This document shows, piece by piece, positions 12,736 to 21,938 of a stretch of 64,000 bases of DNA (position 1 is the stretch's first letter; each line of letters starts with the position of its first letter). The DNA comes from UBA6144 sp964399165 (GTDB taxonomy: Bacteria > Bdellovibrionota > Bacteriovoracia > Bacteriovoracales > Bacteriovoracaceae). The notes below the pieces were generated by a model that worked only from the letters and a program-made list of their open reading frames with translations, was not told the DNA's origin and did no database searches. A program made the translations under genes and the position numbers. Where the stretch lies: NCBI GenBank assembly GCA_964399165.1, contig CAYNPO010000011.1, positions 1 to 64,000 of the forward strand. The letters run 5' to 3'.

Positions 12736-14067
12736 TCAGGCCTGAAATTTCTGTTCTAAGGCCTTGATAATTTTCTGATAGGAAGGGCCCGGGTAACGGG
12801 CGTAGAGCAGCGGGAGGATCTCCCGCTTTGTCGAAGGCATGTCTGGCCTGAGCAGGGTTTTCACGAACGCGTCGGCCACGATGAAGACCTTGGAAAGGGG
12901 ATGGAGCTCCTCACCGGGCTCTTCGTTGAAGCCCACGCCGTCGGCCATCCCGTGGTGCTGCAATAAGACGGTCTTCACGTACTCGTTGGCGGCGGGATGC
13001 TTCTCCAACAGCGCTGCCGCGTCCTTGGCGTGGGTCATGACGGCCTGGCGTTCGTCGTCCGTGAGATCGGCGTTGCGCAGGTCCTCATTCGAATTCACCC
13101 GGATCTGCTGGTTGGACTTGAGCGTGATGTCACTGAAGAAGGACACCAAGCTCATGACCTCGAGGTGCTTGGGTTGGTACCAGCTTTGCTTGGAAAGGAT
13201 GTACTGGCTCATCACGGCCACCAAGTGGCAGCGCTGGTAGGCGAAGCTCACCCGGCTGGTGAAGAGGAACTTCAGAAGGCCCGCCAGCTGGGGAGAGTCT
13301 TTCACCGAGGTGATCATGGAGTTGATGGCCGCGTCCGCCAGCTCCACCGTGGCCTGGTCGAGCCCCACGTCCCGGGCCTGGTCGGCCACCACCTCGTAGG
13401 AGTGGGCGGTGGTGAGGATGCGCTCTTCCATGGAGAGGTCGGTGCGCTCCAGCTTCTTGACCAGGGAGTTGGTCACGAACGTGGTGAAATACTGTTGGTA
13501 GTCCCGCTGGATGTGGAACTCCTGCAGGCCCTGGTCTTCGTATTTCTTGATGGTGTTGGCGTCGAACACGTCCTTCGAGTGGATGCGTTTGACGAATTGG
13601 AAATCACCAGGGGCTTTTTTGATGCGGATGAAGACGTCGCAGGGCACTTCCGTGATGTCGTAGAAGTAGTGCAATCCCACCGCCACGAAGTCCGGCCGTA
13701 CTTTTTTCGCCAAATCCTGGGGAGTGACCCCAAGGAACTTCGCCGCCTGCTGGACTAGTTTCTCCCAATTCACGGGCTCGGGAAGGCACACCGCCTTGTC
13801 CGCCATCTCCGGATCCATGCCCAGCACGATGAAGGGAATTTCAAGCCCCTCGGCATTGGCGAAGCCGTGAAGCTTCAGCGCGGTGGCCTCTTTCTCCACG
13901 TGGCTGCGGCACACGATCAGCGCGATGGTGGGGAGGATGCGCAGGAGCGCGATGGCGTCCTCGGCGTCCTTGCGCACGATCACGTCGGTGCCGGCGAAGG
14001 TGTTGAGGTTGAGGGAATAGATCTTCCGCAAATCCTCGTTGGGCTCGATCAGGATGGTTTGGCTCAT
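12736..14067 (-). CDS. degenerate HD-GYP-like regulatory protein with N-terminal receiver-like domain
   Basis: 443 residues. The N-terminus (MSQTILIEPNEDLRKIYSLNL) resembles a receiver, but the usual acidic cluster and phospho-Asp are not clear. The C-terminal half has an HD-GYP shape: LVAVMSQYILSKQSW, FFSDITLKSN at the place of the HD metal pair, LLQHHGMADGVGF at the place of HHExxDGxGYP, and a DAFVKTLLRP segment. The HD histidine is replaced and GYP is lost, so catalysis of c-di-GMP hydrolysis is doubtful and a binding or scaffold role is more likely. It lies 99 bases upstream of the hybrid kinase and is transcribed with it in direction. Confidence 0.65.
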   Translation of the reverse strand: MSQTILIEPNEDLRKIYSLNLNTFAGTDVIVRKDAEDAIALLRILPTIALIVCRSHVEKEATALKLHGFANAEGLEIPFIVLGMDPEMADKAVCLPEPVNWEKLVQQAAKFLGVTPQDLAKKVRPDFVAVGLHYFYDITEVPCDVFIRIKKAPGDFQFVKRIHSKDVFDANTIKKYEDQGLQEFHIQRDYQQYFTTFVTNSLVKKLERTDLSMEERILTTAHSYEVVADQARDVGLDQATVELADAAINSMITSVKDSPQLAGLLKFLFTSRVSFAYQRCHLVAVMSQYILSKQSWYQPKHLEVMSLVSFFSDITLKSNQQIRVNSNEDLRNADLTDDERQAVMTHAKDAAALLEKHPAANEYVKTVLLQHHGMADGVGFNEEPGEELHPLSKVFIVADAFVKTLLRPDMPSTKREILPLLYARYPGPSYQKIIKALEQKFQA

Positions 14068-14118
14068 ACCTGATGGGATTGTAACACGGGCCGCAGAGAG
14101 GGCCGGCGGAAAAACCGC

Positions 14119-15183
14119 TTATGGGTGAGCGGGTTGCTCGGGCGCATCCACTAGGTTTCCCTGCCGGTTCAGCAGCTTGCCCCTATAGGCGTGCCCTTCA
14201 GGATTGAAAGCGGGGACTTTCCCGTGCCCTCCGGGCACATCCACCACGTACTCCGGAAGCGCCCACCCGGGGAGGCGTTCACGCAGGGCCCCGAAGATCC
14301 GGCGGCCTTCCATGAGAGATATGTAGAAATGCATGGCCCCCGCCGCCTGGTCGGGGTGGTGGAGGTAGTAAGGCCGTACGTCGTCCTCGACGAGTTGGCG
14401 TAAGAGCTCTTCCAAGGCCTCGGTTGAATCGTTCACTCCTCTGAGCAGCACGCTCTGGGAAAGCCACTCCCAGGCCGGATCCTGGAACGCCCGCAGGGCG
14501 GCGCGGCCGTTGGCGTCCCACTCGCTGGCGTGGTTGGTGTGCACCACGAGCCTGAGTCGTCCGAAGCGGGGTGCAAAACGTCTGAGCACATCGGCCAATC
14601 CCGGCGTCAGGCGTTCGGGGAGCACCACCGGTGCGCGGGTGTGGAAGCGCACCCAGCGCACGTGGGGAATTTGCGCCAAGGCTTCCAGCCACGACGCAAT
14701 CCTCTCGTCGGAGAGCACCAGGGGATCGCCTCCGGTGAGGATCACTTCCTCGATGTTGCGGTTGGCGCGGAGGTGGGCCAAAGTGGCGTCCTTGTCCGGG
14801 CCGAAGGGGCCGTCGGCCCCCAACTCATTTTTGCGAAAGCAGTAGCGGCAGTTCACCGGGCATTTGGTGGTGGGCAGGAGGAGGGCCCGGTCCTGGTAGC
14901 GATGGACCAACTGACTTCCTTGGGCGTAGACCTGGTCTCCGATGGGGTCGGTGAAGCCGCCTCTCACGGCGGTCTCGTCTGCGTGGGGCAGGAATTGCAG
15001 GGCCAGAGGGCCCCGCGGCCCTTGCTCGCGGATCATCTCCGCCAGACGACGGGGCACGAGTACCGGGTAGCGCGCGGCCACGCCCTCCGGCAAGGGCCAG
15101 CCCAGGAAAGCGGAGAGGGACCCCGCCTCGCGGAAGCCGTCGGCCAGAGCCGAGGTCCAGTTAGTTTCGGAGGACGTCGCCAT
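14119..15183 (-). CDS. KamA/EpmB-family radical SAM lysine 2,3-aminomutase
   Basis: 354 residues with the radical SAM cluster motif CPVNCRYCFRK (Cys108, 112, 115), EEVILTGGDPL for SAM binding, and a PLP-type C-terminal part. Its length matches the short EF-P beta-lysylation EpmB branch better than the longer clostridial KamA. EpmB converts L-lysine to (R)-beta-lysine for modification of elongation factor P; no epmA or efp is in the window, so EF-P as target is inference. The 5' end overlaps a small membrane-protein gene by 23 bases. Confidence 0.85.
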   Translation of the reverse strand: MATSSETNWTSALADGFREAGSLSAFLGWPLPEGVAARYPVLVPRRLAEMIREQGPRGPLALQFLPHADETAVRGGFTDPIGDQVYAQGSQLVHRYQDRALLLPTTKCPVNCRYCFRKNELGADGPFGPDKDATLAHLRANRNIEEVILTGGDPLVLSDERIASWLEALAQIPHVRWVRFHTRAPVVLPERLTPGLADVLRRFAPRFGRLRLVVHTNHASEWDANGRAALRAFQDPAWEWLSQSVLLRGVNDSTEALEELLRQLVEDDVRPYYLHHPDQAAGAMHFYISLMEGRRIFGALRERLPGWALPEYVVDVPGGHGKVPAFNPEGHAYRGKLLNRQGNLVDAPEQPAHP

Positions 15184-15418
15184 GCTTACGTACGTATTCG
15201 CGGTGGTAAATCCAGGCGCAGAAACGGATCAGCAACGCGCCGGTGGCGGCGATGCCGGCGAAGTGGGCCACCAGGACTTCCGTGGGGAGCACCCCCCCCT
15301 CGCCCAGCACGTAGAGGATCCAGCGCAAGAGCAGCAGGTGGGCCACCAGGATGACCAACTCCACCAGGCGCTGGCGCCAGTTGGCCCTATTCACTTTCGA
15401 TGAGATCCATTTCCACAT
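15161..15418 (-). CDS. small two-helix membrane protein, 85 aa
   Basis: Not recognised. The sequence has a basic N-terminus (MWKWISSKVNRANWRQR), two hydrophobic helices (LVELVILVAHLLLLRWILY and a second around AHFAGIAATGALLIRFCAW) and a basic tail. It overlaps the exonuclease gene upstream by 32 bases and the KamA-like gene downstream by 23, which implies translational coupling in a compact operon. A topology with both ends in the cytoplasm fits the positive charges. Confidence 0.65.
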   Translation of the reverse strand: MWKWISSKVNRANWRQRLVELVILVAHLLLLRWILYVLGEGGVLPTEVLVAHFAGIAATGALLIRFCAWIYHREYVRKHGDVLRN

Positions 15419-16352
15419 GCGGGGTCTCCGTCGGAAGGGGGGCCTCCACCACGCGGTGGCGGAAGGCCTGGATGCGTTTGAGCACGAAGGACTTGTTCAT
15501 TTTGCTGGTGAGGCACTCAGCATAGAGCACGGGGCCCTTGGGCATGGGGATGAGCGCGATGGGACGAACCGGACGCCATTCCGCGCCTTGGGTGCCGCCG
15601 GTGTATTGGATGTCCAACGGGGATTGCAGCCTGATCAACGGGCGCATCTCCTCGAAACGCGTGGGCATCACGAAGGCCGCGTCTTTTTTGTACTGGGTGA
15701 GTGAGATGGTGAAAGCGCGCAGCTTGAAGTCCTCGTGCTTTTCGGGAGGCGTGCGCCCGATGAGTCCTCCCATGATCTTGAGGCAGGCGAAGGCGTCTTC
15801 CATGGCGATGTGGTGCTGGAGGGGGATGCCGAAGAACTCCGCCAGACTGGAGAGACGGAAGTTGGCGGGGCCCCCGGGCACTAGGGCCGGCGCGGCCGTG
15901 GTGGGGTCCTTCTTGAACAAGGCGCGTCCCCAGCGGCATGAGTCGTAGGCACGGGCGGTGGGGGGCTCGAGCATGAAGTCGTGGGAGCCCTTCATCAGGA
16001 AGGCCATGTCGAAGAGAGCGTTGTGGGCCAACAGCGGCGTGCGGCCCACGAAATCCCAGAAGGCACGCAGCGGACGCTTGAGGGTGGGGGAGTCCTTGAG
16101 GAGTTCATTGGTGAGGCCGTGGATGGCGGCGTTCTCGGGGGTGATGTCCACCAGTGGATTGATGAGCTGGTGGAAAACTTCCTCGTCGCCTCTGGCGGTG
16201 ATCTTCACCGCGGCGATTTCGATAATGCGGTCCACCAAGGGGGAAAGGCCGGTTGTCTCCAGGTCCACTGCCACGATCCCGTGGGGGAAGACGCGCAGGA
16301 GCTGGGTCTTCTCGTCCGCGGAGAGTTTCAGGGGGGTGGTGGTCCTTGACAT
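15387..16352 (-). CDS. DEDD-family 3'-5' exonuclease (DnaQ-like)
   Basis: 321 residues. The exonuclease motifs are visible: VAVDLETTGLSP (Asp30, Glu32), the second-motif aspartate in LLAHNALFDMAF, and HHIAMEDAFA for the third motif. This is the family of DNA polymerase III epsilon and related proofreading or RNA-trimming enzymes. The C-terminal ~130 residues have no recognised domain. It is the first gene of the overlapping leftward trio and is divergent from lpdA. Confidence 0.85.
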   Translation of the reverse strand: MSRTTTPLKLSADEKTQLLRVFPHGIVAVDLETTGLSPLVDRIIEIAAVKITARGDEEVFHQLINPLVDITPENAAIHGLTNELLKDSPTLKRPLRAFWDFVGRTPLLAHNALFDMAFLMKGSHDFMLEPPTARAYDSCRWGRALFKKDPTTAAPALVPGGPANFRLSSLAEFFGIPLQHHIAMEDAFACLKIMGGLIGRTPPEKHEDFKLRAFTISLTQYKKDAAFVMPTRFEEMRPLIRLQSPLDIQYTGGTQGAEWRPVRPIALIPMPKGPVLYAECLTSKMNKSFVLKRIQAFRHRVVEAPLPTETPHVEMDLIESE

Positions 16353-16476
16353 GGGTCGTCTTATAGCGGGAAAGACAAGGGGCCGTCCAGGGCAAGTGCC
16401 TGGTCTTCCGTTGACATAATGCGACGCGCCAAACGAAACTTCATAGGTTCATTTCTATTCGGAAAAAAGGACAGTT

Positions 16477-17868
16477 ATGGCCAAGTCGTTCGACGTGGTG
16501 GTGCTGGGAGCTGGTCCCGGCGGTTACGTGGCCGCCATCCGCGCCTCCCAATTGGGGAAGAAAGTAGCGATCGTGGAAGCCGACAAGCTCGGCGGCGTGT
16601 GCCTGAACCGCGGGTGCATCCCCACCAAGGCCCTCTTGAAATCCGCCCACTCCGCCCATGAAGTGGCCGACCTCGCCTCCCTGGGCGTGAACGTGAAGCT
16701 CCAGGGGCTGGACGCGGGCGTGGCCGTGAAGCGCGCCAACGACATCGCTGCCAACATGTCCAAGGGCATTGCCTTCCTGATGAAGAAGAACAAGATCGAG
16801 GTCTTCAGCGGCAAGGGGACTTTCAAAACCGCCAAATCCCTCGACGTGAAACTCGCCGACGGTAAGTCAGAGGAACTCACCTTCCAGAACTGCATCATCG
16901 CCACCGGCGCCAAGTACCGCAGCTTCCCCGGGCTCGAGCACAACGGCAAGAACCTCATCGGCGCCTGGGAGGCCCTGAAGGTCGAGAAGCTCCCCAAGAG
17001 CATCGGCATCATCGGCGCCGGCGCCATCGGCGTGGAGTTCGCCTACTTCTGGAATGCCTTCGGCGTGGACGTGACCATCTTCGAGATGCAGAAGCACCTG
17101 CTGCCCATCGAGGACGACGATTGCTCCGCCGAACTCGAGAAGCATTACAAGAAATACGGCATCAAGCTGCGCCTGGGCGTGGAGAAGGTCTCGGCCAAGG
17201 ACAACGGCAAGGACGTCACCATCACCGTCACCGAGGGCGGCAAGACGAGCAATGAAAACTTCTCCATGGGATTGATCGCCGTGGGCATGACGGGCAACCT
17301 GGAAGGTTACGGGCTGGAAAAGATCGGCGTGAAAACGGACAAGGGGTTCATCTCCGTCGACAAATTCTACCAAACCTCCGTCGCCGGCATCTACGCCATC
17401 GGCGACGTGGCCGGGCCCCCGCTGCTGGCCCACGCCGCCTCCCACGAAGGCGTCGTGGCGGCGGAGCACCTGGCCGGCAAGCACCCGCACCCCATCGACA
17501 AACTCAACATCGCGGGCTGCACCTACTGCCAGCCCCAGGTCGCTTCCGTGGGCCTCACCGAGCGGGCCTGCAAGGAGCAGAAGATCGAGTACAAGGTGGG
17601 CAAGGCGCCCTTCATGGCCAACGGCAAGGCCATCGCGTCCAACGAGAAAGACGGCTTCATCAAGGTGCTCACCGGCAAGCACGGGGAGCTTCTGGGCGCC
17701 CACATCGTGGGCACCCAGGCCACCGAGTTGATCCACGAGTACGTGCTCTTCCGCACCATGGAAGGCATCGACGAGGAAATTTTCGCCACCATCCACCCGC
17801 ACCCCACCCTGGGAGAATTCCTGGGCGAGGCGGTCCTCGCGGCCAAGGGCCGCGCATTGAACCTCTGA
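16477..17868 (+). CDS. lpdA: dihydrolipoyl dehydrogenase (E3)
   Basis: 463 residues. FAD site GAGPGGYVAAI near the N-terminus, redox disulfide in GGVCLNRGCIPTK (Cys42/Cys47), NAD site GIIGAGAIGVEF, and the C-terminal HPHPTLGE that supplies the catalytic histidine. It reoxidises dihydrolipoamide of 2-oxo acid dehydrogenase complexes. It is followed after 12 bases by the E2 gene, so the pair is an operon; E1 is not in the window. A TTGACA hexamer at 16411 could belong to its promoter, but no good -10 is seen at standard spacing. Confidence 0.96.
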   Translation: MAKSFDVVVLGAGPGGYVAAIRASQLGKKVAIVEADKLGGVCLNRGCIPTKALLKSAHSAHEVADLASLGVNVKLQGLDAGVAVKRANDIAANMSKGIAFLMKKNKIEVFSGKGTFKTAKSLDVKLADGKSEELTFQNCIIATGAKYRSFPGLEHNGKNLIGAWEALKVEKLPKSIGIIGAGAIGVEFAYFWNAFGVDVTIFEMQKHLLPIEDDDCSAELEKHYKKYGIKLRLGVEKVSAKDNGKDVTITVTEGGKTSNENFSMGLIAVGMTGNLEGYGLEKIGVKTDKGFISVDKFYQTSVAGIYAIGDVAGPPLLAHAASHEGVVAAEHLAGKHPHPIDKLNIAGCTYCQPQVASVGLTERACKEQKIEYKVGKAPFMANGKAIASNEKDGFIKVLTGKHGELLGAHIVGTQATELIHEYVLFRTMEGIDEEIFATIHPHPTLGEFLGEAVLAAKGRALNL

Positions 17869-17880
17869 GGAGAAACGACC

Positions 17881-19209
17881 ATGGCACGCATTGAAGTCGT
17901 CATGCCCCAAATGGGCGAGTCCATCACCACCGGCACCATCACCAAGTGGCACAAGCAGCCCGGCGAGGTGATCGAGCTGGACGCCATCCTGCTGGAGATC
18001 TCCACCGACAAGGTGGAGTCCGAGATCCCTTCGCCCGTGCAGGGGAAGGTCGTGGAGCTCCTGTACCCGGAAGGCACCACCGTGGACGTGGGCCGGCCCA
18101 TCGCCATCATCGAAGACGACATGAGCGCCAAAGTGGACGCCAAGCCTGCTGCTAAGCCCGCCGCCGCGCCCGCGACCAAGTCCGCCGGCGATGGCCCCGC
18201 GAATCCGGCGGCCGCCCAACCGACCCAGGCGCCCCAAGGCAAGGCCCACTCCGTGCCGGCCCCTGAGTCCCACGACGACGGCGGACGCCGCTTCTACACC
18301 CCGCTGGTCAAGGCCATGGCCGCTGAGGCCGGCATCCCACTGTCTGAGCTCGCCAACCTGCAAGGTTCCGGCGCCGCCGGCCGCGTGAACAAAGAGGACC
18401 TCGAGCGCTACATTGCCTCACGCGGCAAGGGCGGCTCCGCCACTTCCAGCAAACCCGCCGCGAGCGCGCCGGCCGGCTCGGCCCTGCCCCCCGGCGGCAA
18501 AACCGTCGGCCGCACCGAAGTCATCCCCATGGACAACATGCGGAAGACCATCGCCAAGAACATGGTGCTCTCCAAGCAGACATCCCCCCACGTGAACAGC
18601 GTGGACGAGATCGACATGACCAATTTGGTGAAGTTCCGCGAGAAGGTGAAGGACGACTTCAAGAAGCGCGAGGGCTTCAACCTCACTTACTCCCACTTTA
18701 TCCTCTACGCCATCGTCCAGGCCTTGAAGGACAACCCGCTGGTCAACGCCTCGGTGGACGGCGACAACATCGTGGTGAAAAAAGACATCCACCTGGGTTG
18801 CGCCGTGGCCGTACCTGGCAACGGCCTGGTGGTGCCCGTGATCAAGAACGCCGGCGATCTGAACCTCACTGGCATCGCCCGCCAGCTGGACGTGCTCGCC
18901 GCCAAGGCCAAGAGCAAGAAGCTGACCATGGACGACCTCTCCGGCGGCACCTACACCTTCACCAACAACGGCTCCTTCGGCGTGCTCTTCGCTACTCCCG
19001 TCATCCTGCAGCCGCAGGTGGGGATTTTCGCCACCGGCGTGATCAAGAAGCGCGTGATGGTGATGGAGGACGACGCCATGGCCATCCGGAGCATGATGTA
19101 CGGGACCCACACCTATGATCACCGGATCATCGATGGCGAGCTTGGCTCCAAGTTCCTGGCCAGTGTGAAATGGCACTTGGAGAACATGAAGCCGGAGACG
19201 TTGCTCTGA
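17881..19209 (+). CDS. 2-oxo acid dehydrogenase E2 (dihydrolipoyl acyltransferase)
   Basis: 442 residues: one lipoyl domain (Lys44 in EISTDKVESE), an Ala/Pro linker, the E3-binding domain (~140-180, FYTPLVKAMAAEAG, GAAGRVNKEDL), a second linker and the catalytic acyltransferase domain ending in DHRIIDG (His414, Asp418). It could be the E2 of 2-oxoglutarate, branched-chain or pyruvate dehydrogenase; the sequence alone does not decide. Its last 179 bases occur again at 21756-21934 with only synonymous changes. No terminator follows directly; the stop runs into an outer-membrane-protein remnant. Confidence 0.93.
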   Translation: MARIEVVMPQMGESITTGTITKWHKQPGEVIELDAILLEISTDKVESEIPSPVQGKVVELLYPEGTTVDVGRPIAIIEDDMSAKVDAKPAAKPAAAPATKSAGDGPANPAAAQPTQAPQGKAHSVPAPESHDDGGRRFYTPLVKAMAAEAGIPLSELANLQGSGAAGRVNKEDLERYIASRGKGGSATSSKPAASAPAGSALPPGGKTVGRTEVIPMDNMRKTIAKNMVLSKQTSPHVNSVDEIDMTNLVKFREKVKDDFKKREGFNLTYSHFILYAIVQALKDNPLVNASVDGDNIVVKKDIHLGCAVAVPGNGLVVPVIKNAGDLNLTGIARQLDVLAAKAKSKKLTMDDLSGGTYTFTNNGSFGVLFATPVILQPQVGIFATGVIKKRVMVMEDDAMAIRSMMYGTHTYDHRIIDGELGSKFLASVKWHLENMKPETLL

Positions 19210-19483
19210 TCCTTTCGTTTCTTCTCGTCCTGGGCACCGCCCGTGCCCAGGACTTCCCCTCTCTCTTCCGCCCCGGCCCCTCGTCCACCAGCACTAGCTT
19301 CCGCCAAACCTCCCTGAACCGAGTGATTCTGGAGCTGCAAGGCGCGAGCGGACGGCTCCCATGGCAACCGGGGGTCGGACCCGTGTCTTTGCCCGGAGCG
19401 TGTTAGAGACGAAAAATCCGAGGGATAGCAAGCGTTTCGACATTGACGCCTGGCAAGTCCAGGGACATATAGCCTGGCTTTTT
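19210..19483 (+). pseudogene. remnant of an outer-membrane protein gene (internal deletion)
   Basis: Directly after the E2 stop the reading frame encodes a signal-peptide end and mature start (FLLVLGTARAQDFPSLFRPG) matching the intact gene at 25891 (AQDFASLFRPGPS). After about 110 bases it jumps, with a frameshift, to the C-terminal end (VFARSVLETKNPRDSKRFD, compare AFARSVFEAKNLRDDKRFD). Roughly 600 bp of the barrel and the start codon are missing, so it cannot make the protein. The next 100 bases to 19588 hold only the leader of the following gene. Confidence 0.8.
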
Positions 19484-19588
19484 AGGCGAGTAAAAAGGGG
19501 GCGGGGCTTGCCGAAGCCTAGGTAGAAAAGTTCGGGGGGAAGCTTTGTTTAGCTACCTAGTTGACAATGAGAAGGTCGGAGGAGCCGT

Positions 19589-21328
19589 ATGTTAGCGTCC
19601 ATCTTCTTCTTCCTTTTCACCCCATCCGCGCAGGCTTTTGGTTCTGCCTTGCAAGAGTATTTTGGTGCTCCCGTCGATCCGGCGGCTTTGCAAAGCATGA
19701 TGACCCACCTCAGTACCCAGGTCCGTGCCCCCGACTCGTGCAATTGCCGCCAAGCCTGTTCATTCGCTGAAGTGTGCAGCCAACTTCCACGAACCCCGGG
19801 CGTTCCCCATCTCTTCAGATTCCCGGATGGCTCGACGTTCCCCAACCCCATTTTTGATTTCATGGCCAATCAGCTTTTCGCTTGCGGGACCAGATACGGG
19901 GGAGCGTTCACGGCTGGTGCCACGGATGAATTTTCGACCTGGTCCCAGCGTGCCAATGCTGATGACAGGAGCGCAATGGAACATGCTTTGGAAATGTACG
20001 CTATACGCAGATTTGGAGCGGGGCGCGGCGCTTTGACGGCAGCGGACCTGCCAGCTTTTCTACGGAGCGCAGAGGAGAGCTCCCAGATCCATTTATTGAT
20101 GAACCGGGAGAGGCGGGAATTTTTCAATCAAGGGTTGAGGGCTGCCTTTGCCAGGATGGTGGCTCCCCGGCAAGTGAACTGGAATAGCATTCCTGCGGGC
20201 CCGGTGCGCGATGCCCTGACCAGCCCATTCACCAATCCCGCCGTCCTAACCGACGCCGGGGTGGTAGGGCAAAGAGCGCGTGCACGGTATGCGGAGGCGC
20301 GGCAGCAGGTGGATGTCATCCGTCGCGACGTGCAAAACCGCATTCTACGTGTCCTGGAAGCACGGCGGAGGCGTTTTCCCGCTGGATCTCCTCAAGCTCG
20401 TGCCCTAGACAACATGGTACAGCGCATTTCGAGCATACGCTTCAACCTCAACCCCTCGCCCAATGAGATGAACTCGAGTTGTAGGATTCCGAACGCGTTC
20501 TACCGCGCCGAAGACCATACTTTTGTTATGTGCCCCTCAATCATGGGATCTCCCGAAACTCGTTTGGCCCAGGTGATCGCCCATGAACTCGGGCATTCCA
20601 TTGATCCCTGCATCATGGCGAACGACAGTTATGCCCCACGACGCTACAACCCTAGTGCCGCGACCCAACTGGCTTTCCCCGATGGTTCCCGCGGCATCGT
20701 GGCGCTACTTGAGCCCGGGGCTATACCCGGTATCCGCTGGGAACGGGTGAGGGAAGGGCTGCGCAGTGAGGAAGAAAATCCTTTCCAGAGCGCCCTAGCA
20801 TGTTTGGCAAATACCACCGGCGCCCAGCGGGGAAGCCTTGCCCGCATGGAAGGTCGCATGCGCGATCTCCGGCAGTCCTTAGCGCGGGTCAGGGACGCCT
20901 CTGCGAGAACCGAAATACAGGGGATGATAGAGAGCTTGCAGGGCCGAATCGAATATGTGCGAAGCAATAACCTCTTAGACCAGTACCCCAACACTTTCTG
21001 TAGCCCCTACGGTTCCAACTTCCAAGAGACGTTCAGCGACCTCATCTCCTATGAAGCCATGGCCCAACCGGGCAGGGCTTATCCGGATATACCGCAGGCA
21101 TATTTTCACATCCCCTCGTGCTACACCCAGGAGGCTATGGCGGGTTCTATGAGAGGCTTGAGGACCCAACTGACTCAAATGGGGTGCATTCCCCAGGCTT
21201 ATACCCCGCCCATCTATGGGCACCAATCTGAGTCCGTCCGGGTCGACAATGTCATGTTCCGAAATCCAACGCTCCGAGCGCGCTTTGGATGCGAACCCAT
21301 CCCCGGAGGGTCATGTGCAGATCAGTAA
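19589..21328 (+). CDS. secreted putative zinc metallopeptidase (HExxH)
   Basis: 579 residues. GGAGG lies before the ATG, and a signal peptide (MLASIFFFLFTPSAQA) follows. The key motif is VIAHELGHSID (His332, Glu333, His336), the HExxH zinc site; a later QETFSDLISYE could supply the third ligand. Cysteines are frequent (CNCRQACSFAEVC). The family is not recognised. The gene is lower in GC than the backbone and sits between the outer-membrane remnant and a duplicated E2 tail, so it is likely imported. Another secreted HExxH protein is encoded at 27277. Confidence 0.7.
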   Translation: MLASIFFFLFTPSAQAFGSALQEYFGAPVDPAALQSMMTHLSTQVRAPDSCNCRQACSFAEVCSQLPRTPGVPHLFRFPDGSTFPNPIFDFMANQLFACGTRYGGAFTAGATDEFSTWSQRANADDRSAMEHALEMYAIRRFGAGRGALTAADLPAFLRSAEESSQIHLLMNRERREFFNQGLRAAFARMVAPRQVNWNSIPAGPVRDALTSPFTNPAVLTDAGVVGQRARARYAEARQQVDVIRRDVQNRILRVLEARRRRFPAGSPQARALDNMVQRISSIRFNLNPSPNEMNSSCRIPNAFYRAEDHTFVMCPSIMGSPETRLAQVIAHELGHSIDPCIMANDSYAPRRYNPSAATQLAFPDGSRGIVALLEPGAIPGIRWERVREGLRSEEENPFQSALACLANTTGAQRGSLARMEGRMRDLRQSLARVRDASARTEIQGMIESLQGRIEYVRSNNLLDQYPNTFCSPYGSNFQETFSDLISYEAMAQPGRAYPDIPQAYFHIPSCYTQEAMAGSMRGLRTQLTQMGCIPQAYTPPIYGHQSESVRVDNVMFRNPTLRARFGCEPIPGGSCADQ

Positions 21329-21689
21329 AAGCCACTATCTGACCTGTCTTCTGTGCGTGTTCGTATTGGCCCACGCGGAAGCCGCCCCGACTTTTCTGAG
21401 GTATGAATTGGTCACCGAGGGCAAGCAGAAAGCCAGAATCGTCGAGGTCTTCGAGATGAAAGACAGAAAGTTCTGGGTGGACGGCCGTCCTCTCCGGCCG
21501 GAATTCATCGCCGCCAAGGCTCACGAGCTGCAAAGCTGGAAGGGGAGAGTTCCTTCCCAAGCAGGCGCATGCGCCGCCGGAACCTACCAATTCAAGGCTG
21601 TGGAAGACACGGTGAAAAGGGAGGAGAGGGGATGCCTGGGATCGGCTCGGTATCGCGAACTGGCTAAGGGTTTCGAGGCTCTTAAATAG
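21315..21689 (+). CDS. small secreted hypothetical protein, 124 aa
   Basis: Probable GTG start at 21315 with GGAGGG just upstream; the start lies inside the end of the metallopeptidase gene (14-base overlap), so translation is likely coupled. A signal peptide (LTCLLCVFVLAHAEAA) is followed by a small domain with two cysteines (GACAAGTY and RGCLGS). No family recognised. As it is coupled to the peptidase it could be its inhibitor or partner, which is inference. Confidence 0.55.
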   Translation: MQISKSHYLTCLLCVFVLAHAEAAPTFLRYELVTEGKQKARIVEVFEMKDRKFWVDGRPLRPEFIAAKAHELQSWKGRVPSQAGACAAGTYQFKAVEDTVKREERGCLGSARYRELAKGFEALK

Positions 21690-21755
21690 GTTTAGATGCG
21701 TATATGGCGCCGCCTCTTCAGCCTTTTCGAACTTCCGCCTGGGCCCAGGTCCACA

Positions 21756-21934
21756 CCACCGGCGTGATCAAGAAGCGCGTGATGGTGATGGAGGACGACG
21801 CCATGGCCATCCGGAGCATGATGTACGGGACCCACACCTACGACCACCGGATCATTGATGGGGAATTGGGCTCCAAGTTCTTGGCCAGCGTGAAGTGGCA
21901 CTTGGAGAACATGAAGCCGGAGACGCTGCTCTGA
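21756..21934 (+). pseudogene. duplicated 3' end of the E2 gene
   Basis: 179 bases matching 19031-19209. The first ~85 bases are identical. The rest carries 11 differences, all synonymous, so the encoded 59-residue tail including the catalytic DHRIIDG is identical. There is no lipoyl domain or E2 start, so it is a fragment. The hairpin terminator that would normally end an E2 transcript lies directly after this copy, not after the full-length gene. Confidence 0.9.
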
Positions 21935-21938
21935 TCTA

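Noticed and set aside
19560..19594. TTGACA hexamer as promoter for the 19589 gene
   Set aside because: A -10 at standard spacing would lie on the ribosome-binding site and start codon, so it cannot serve that start.
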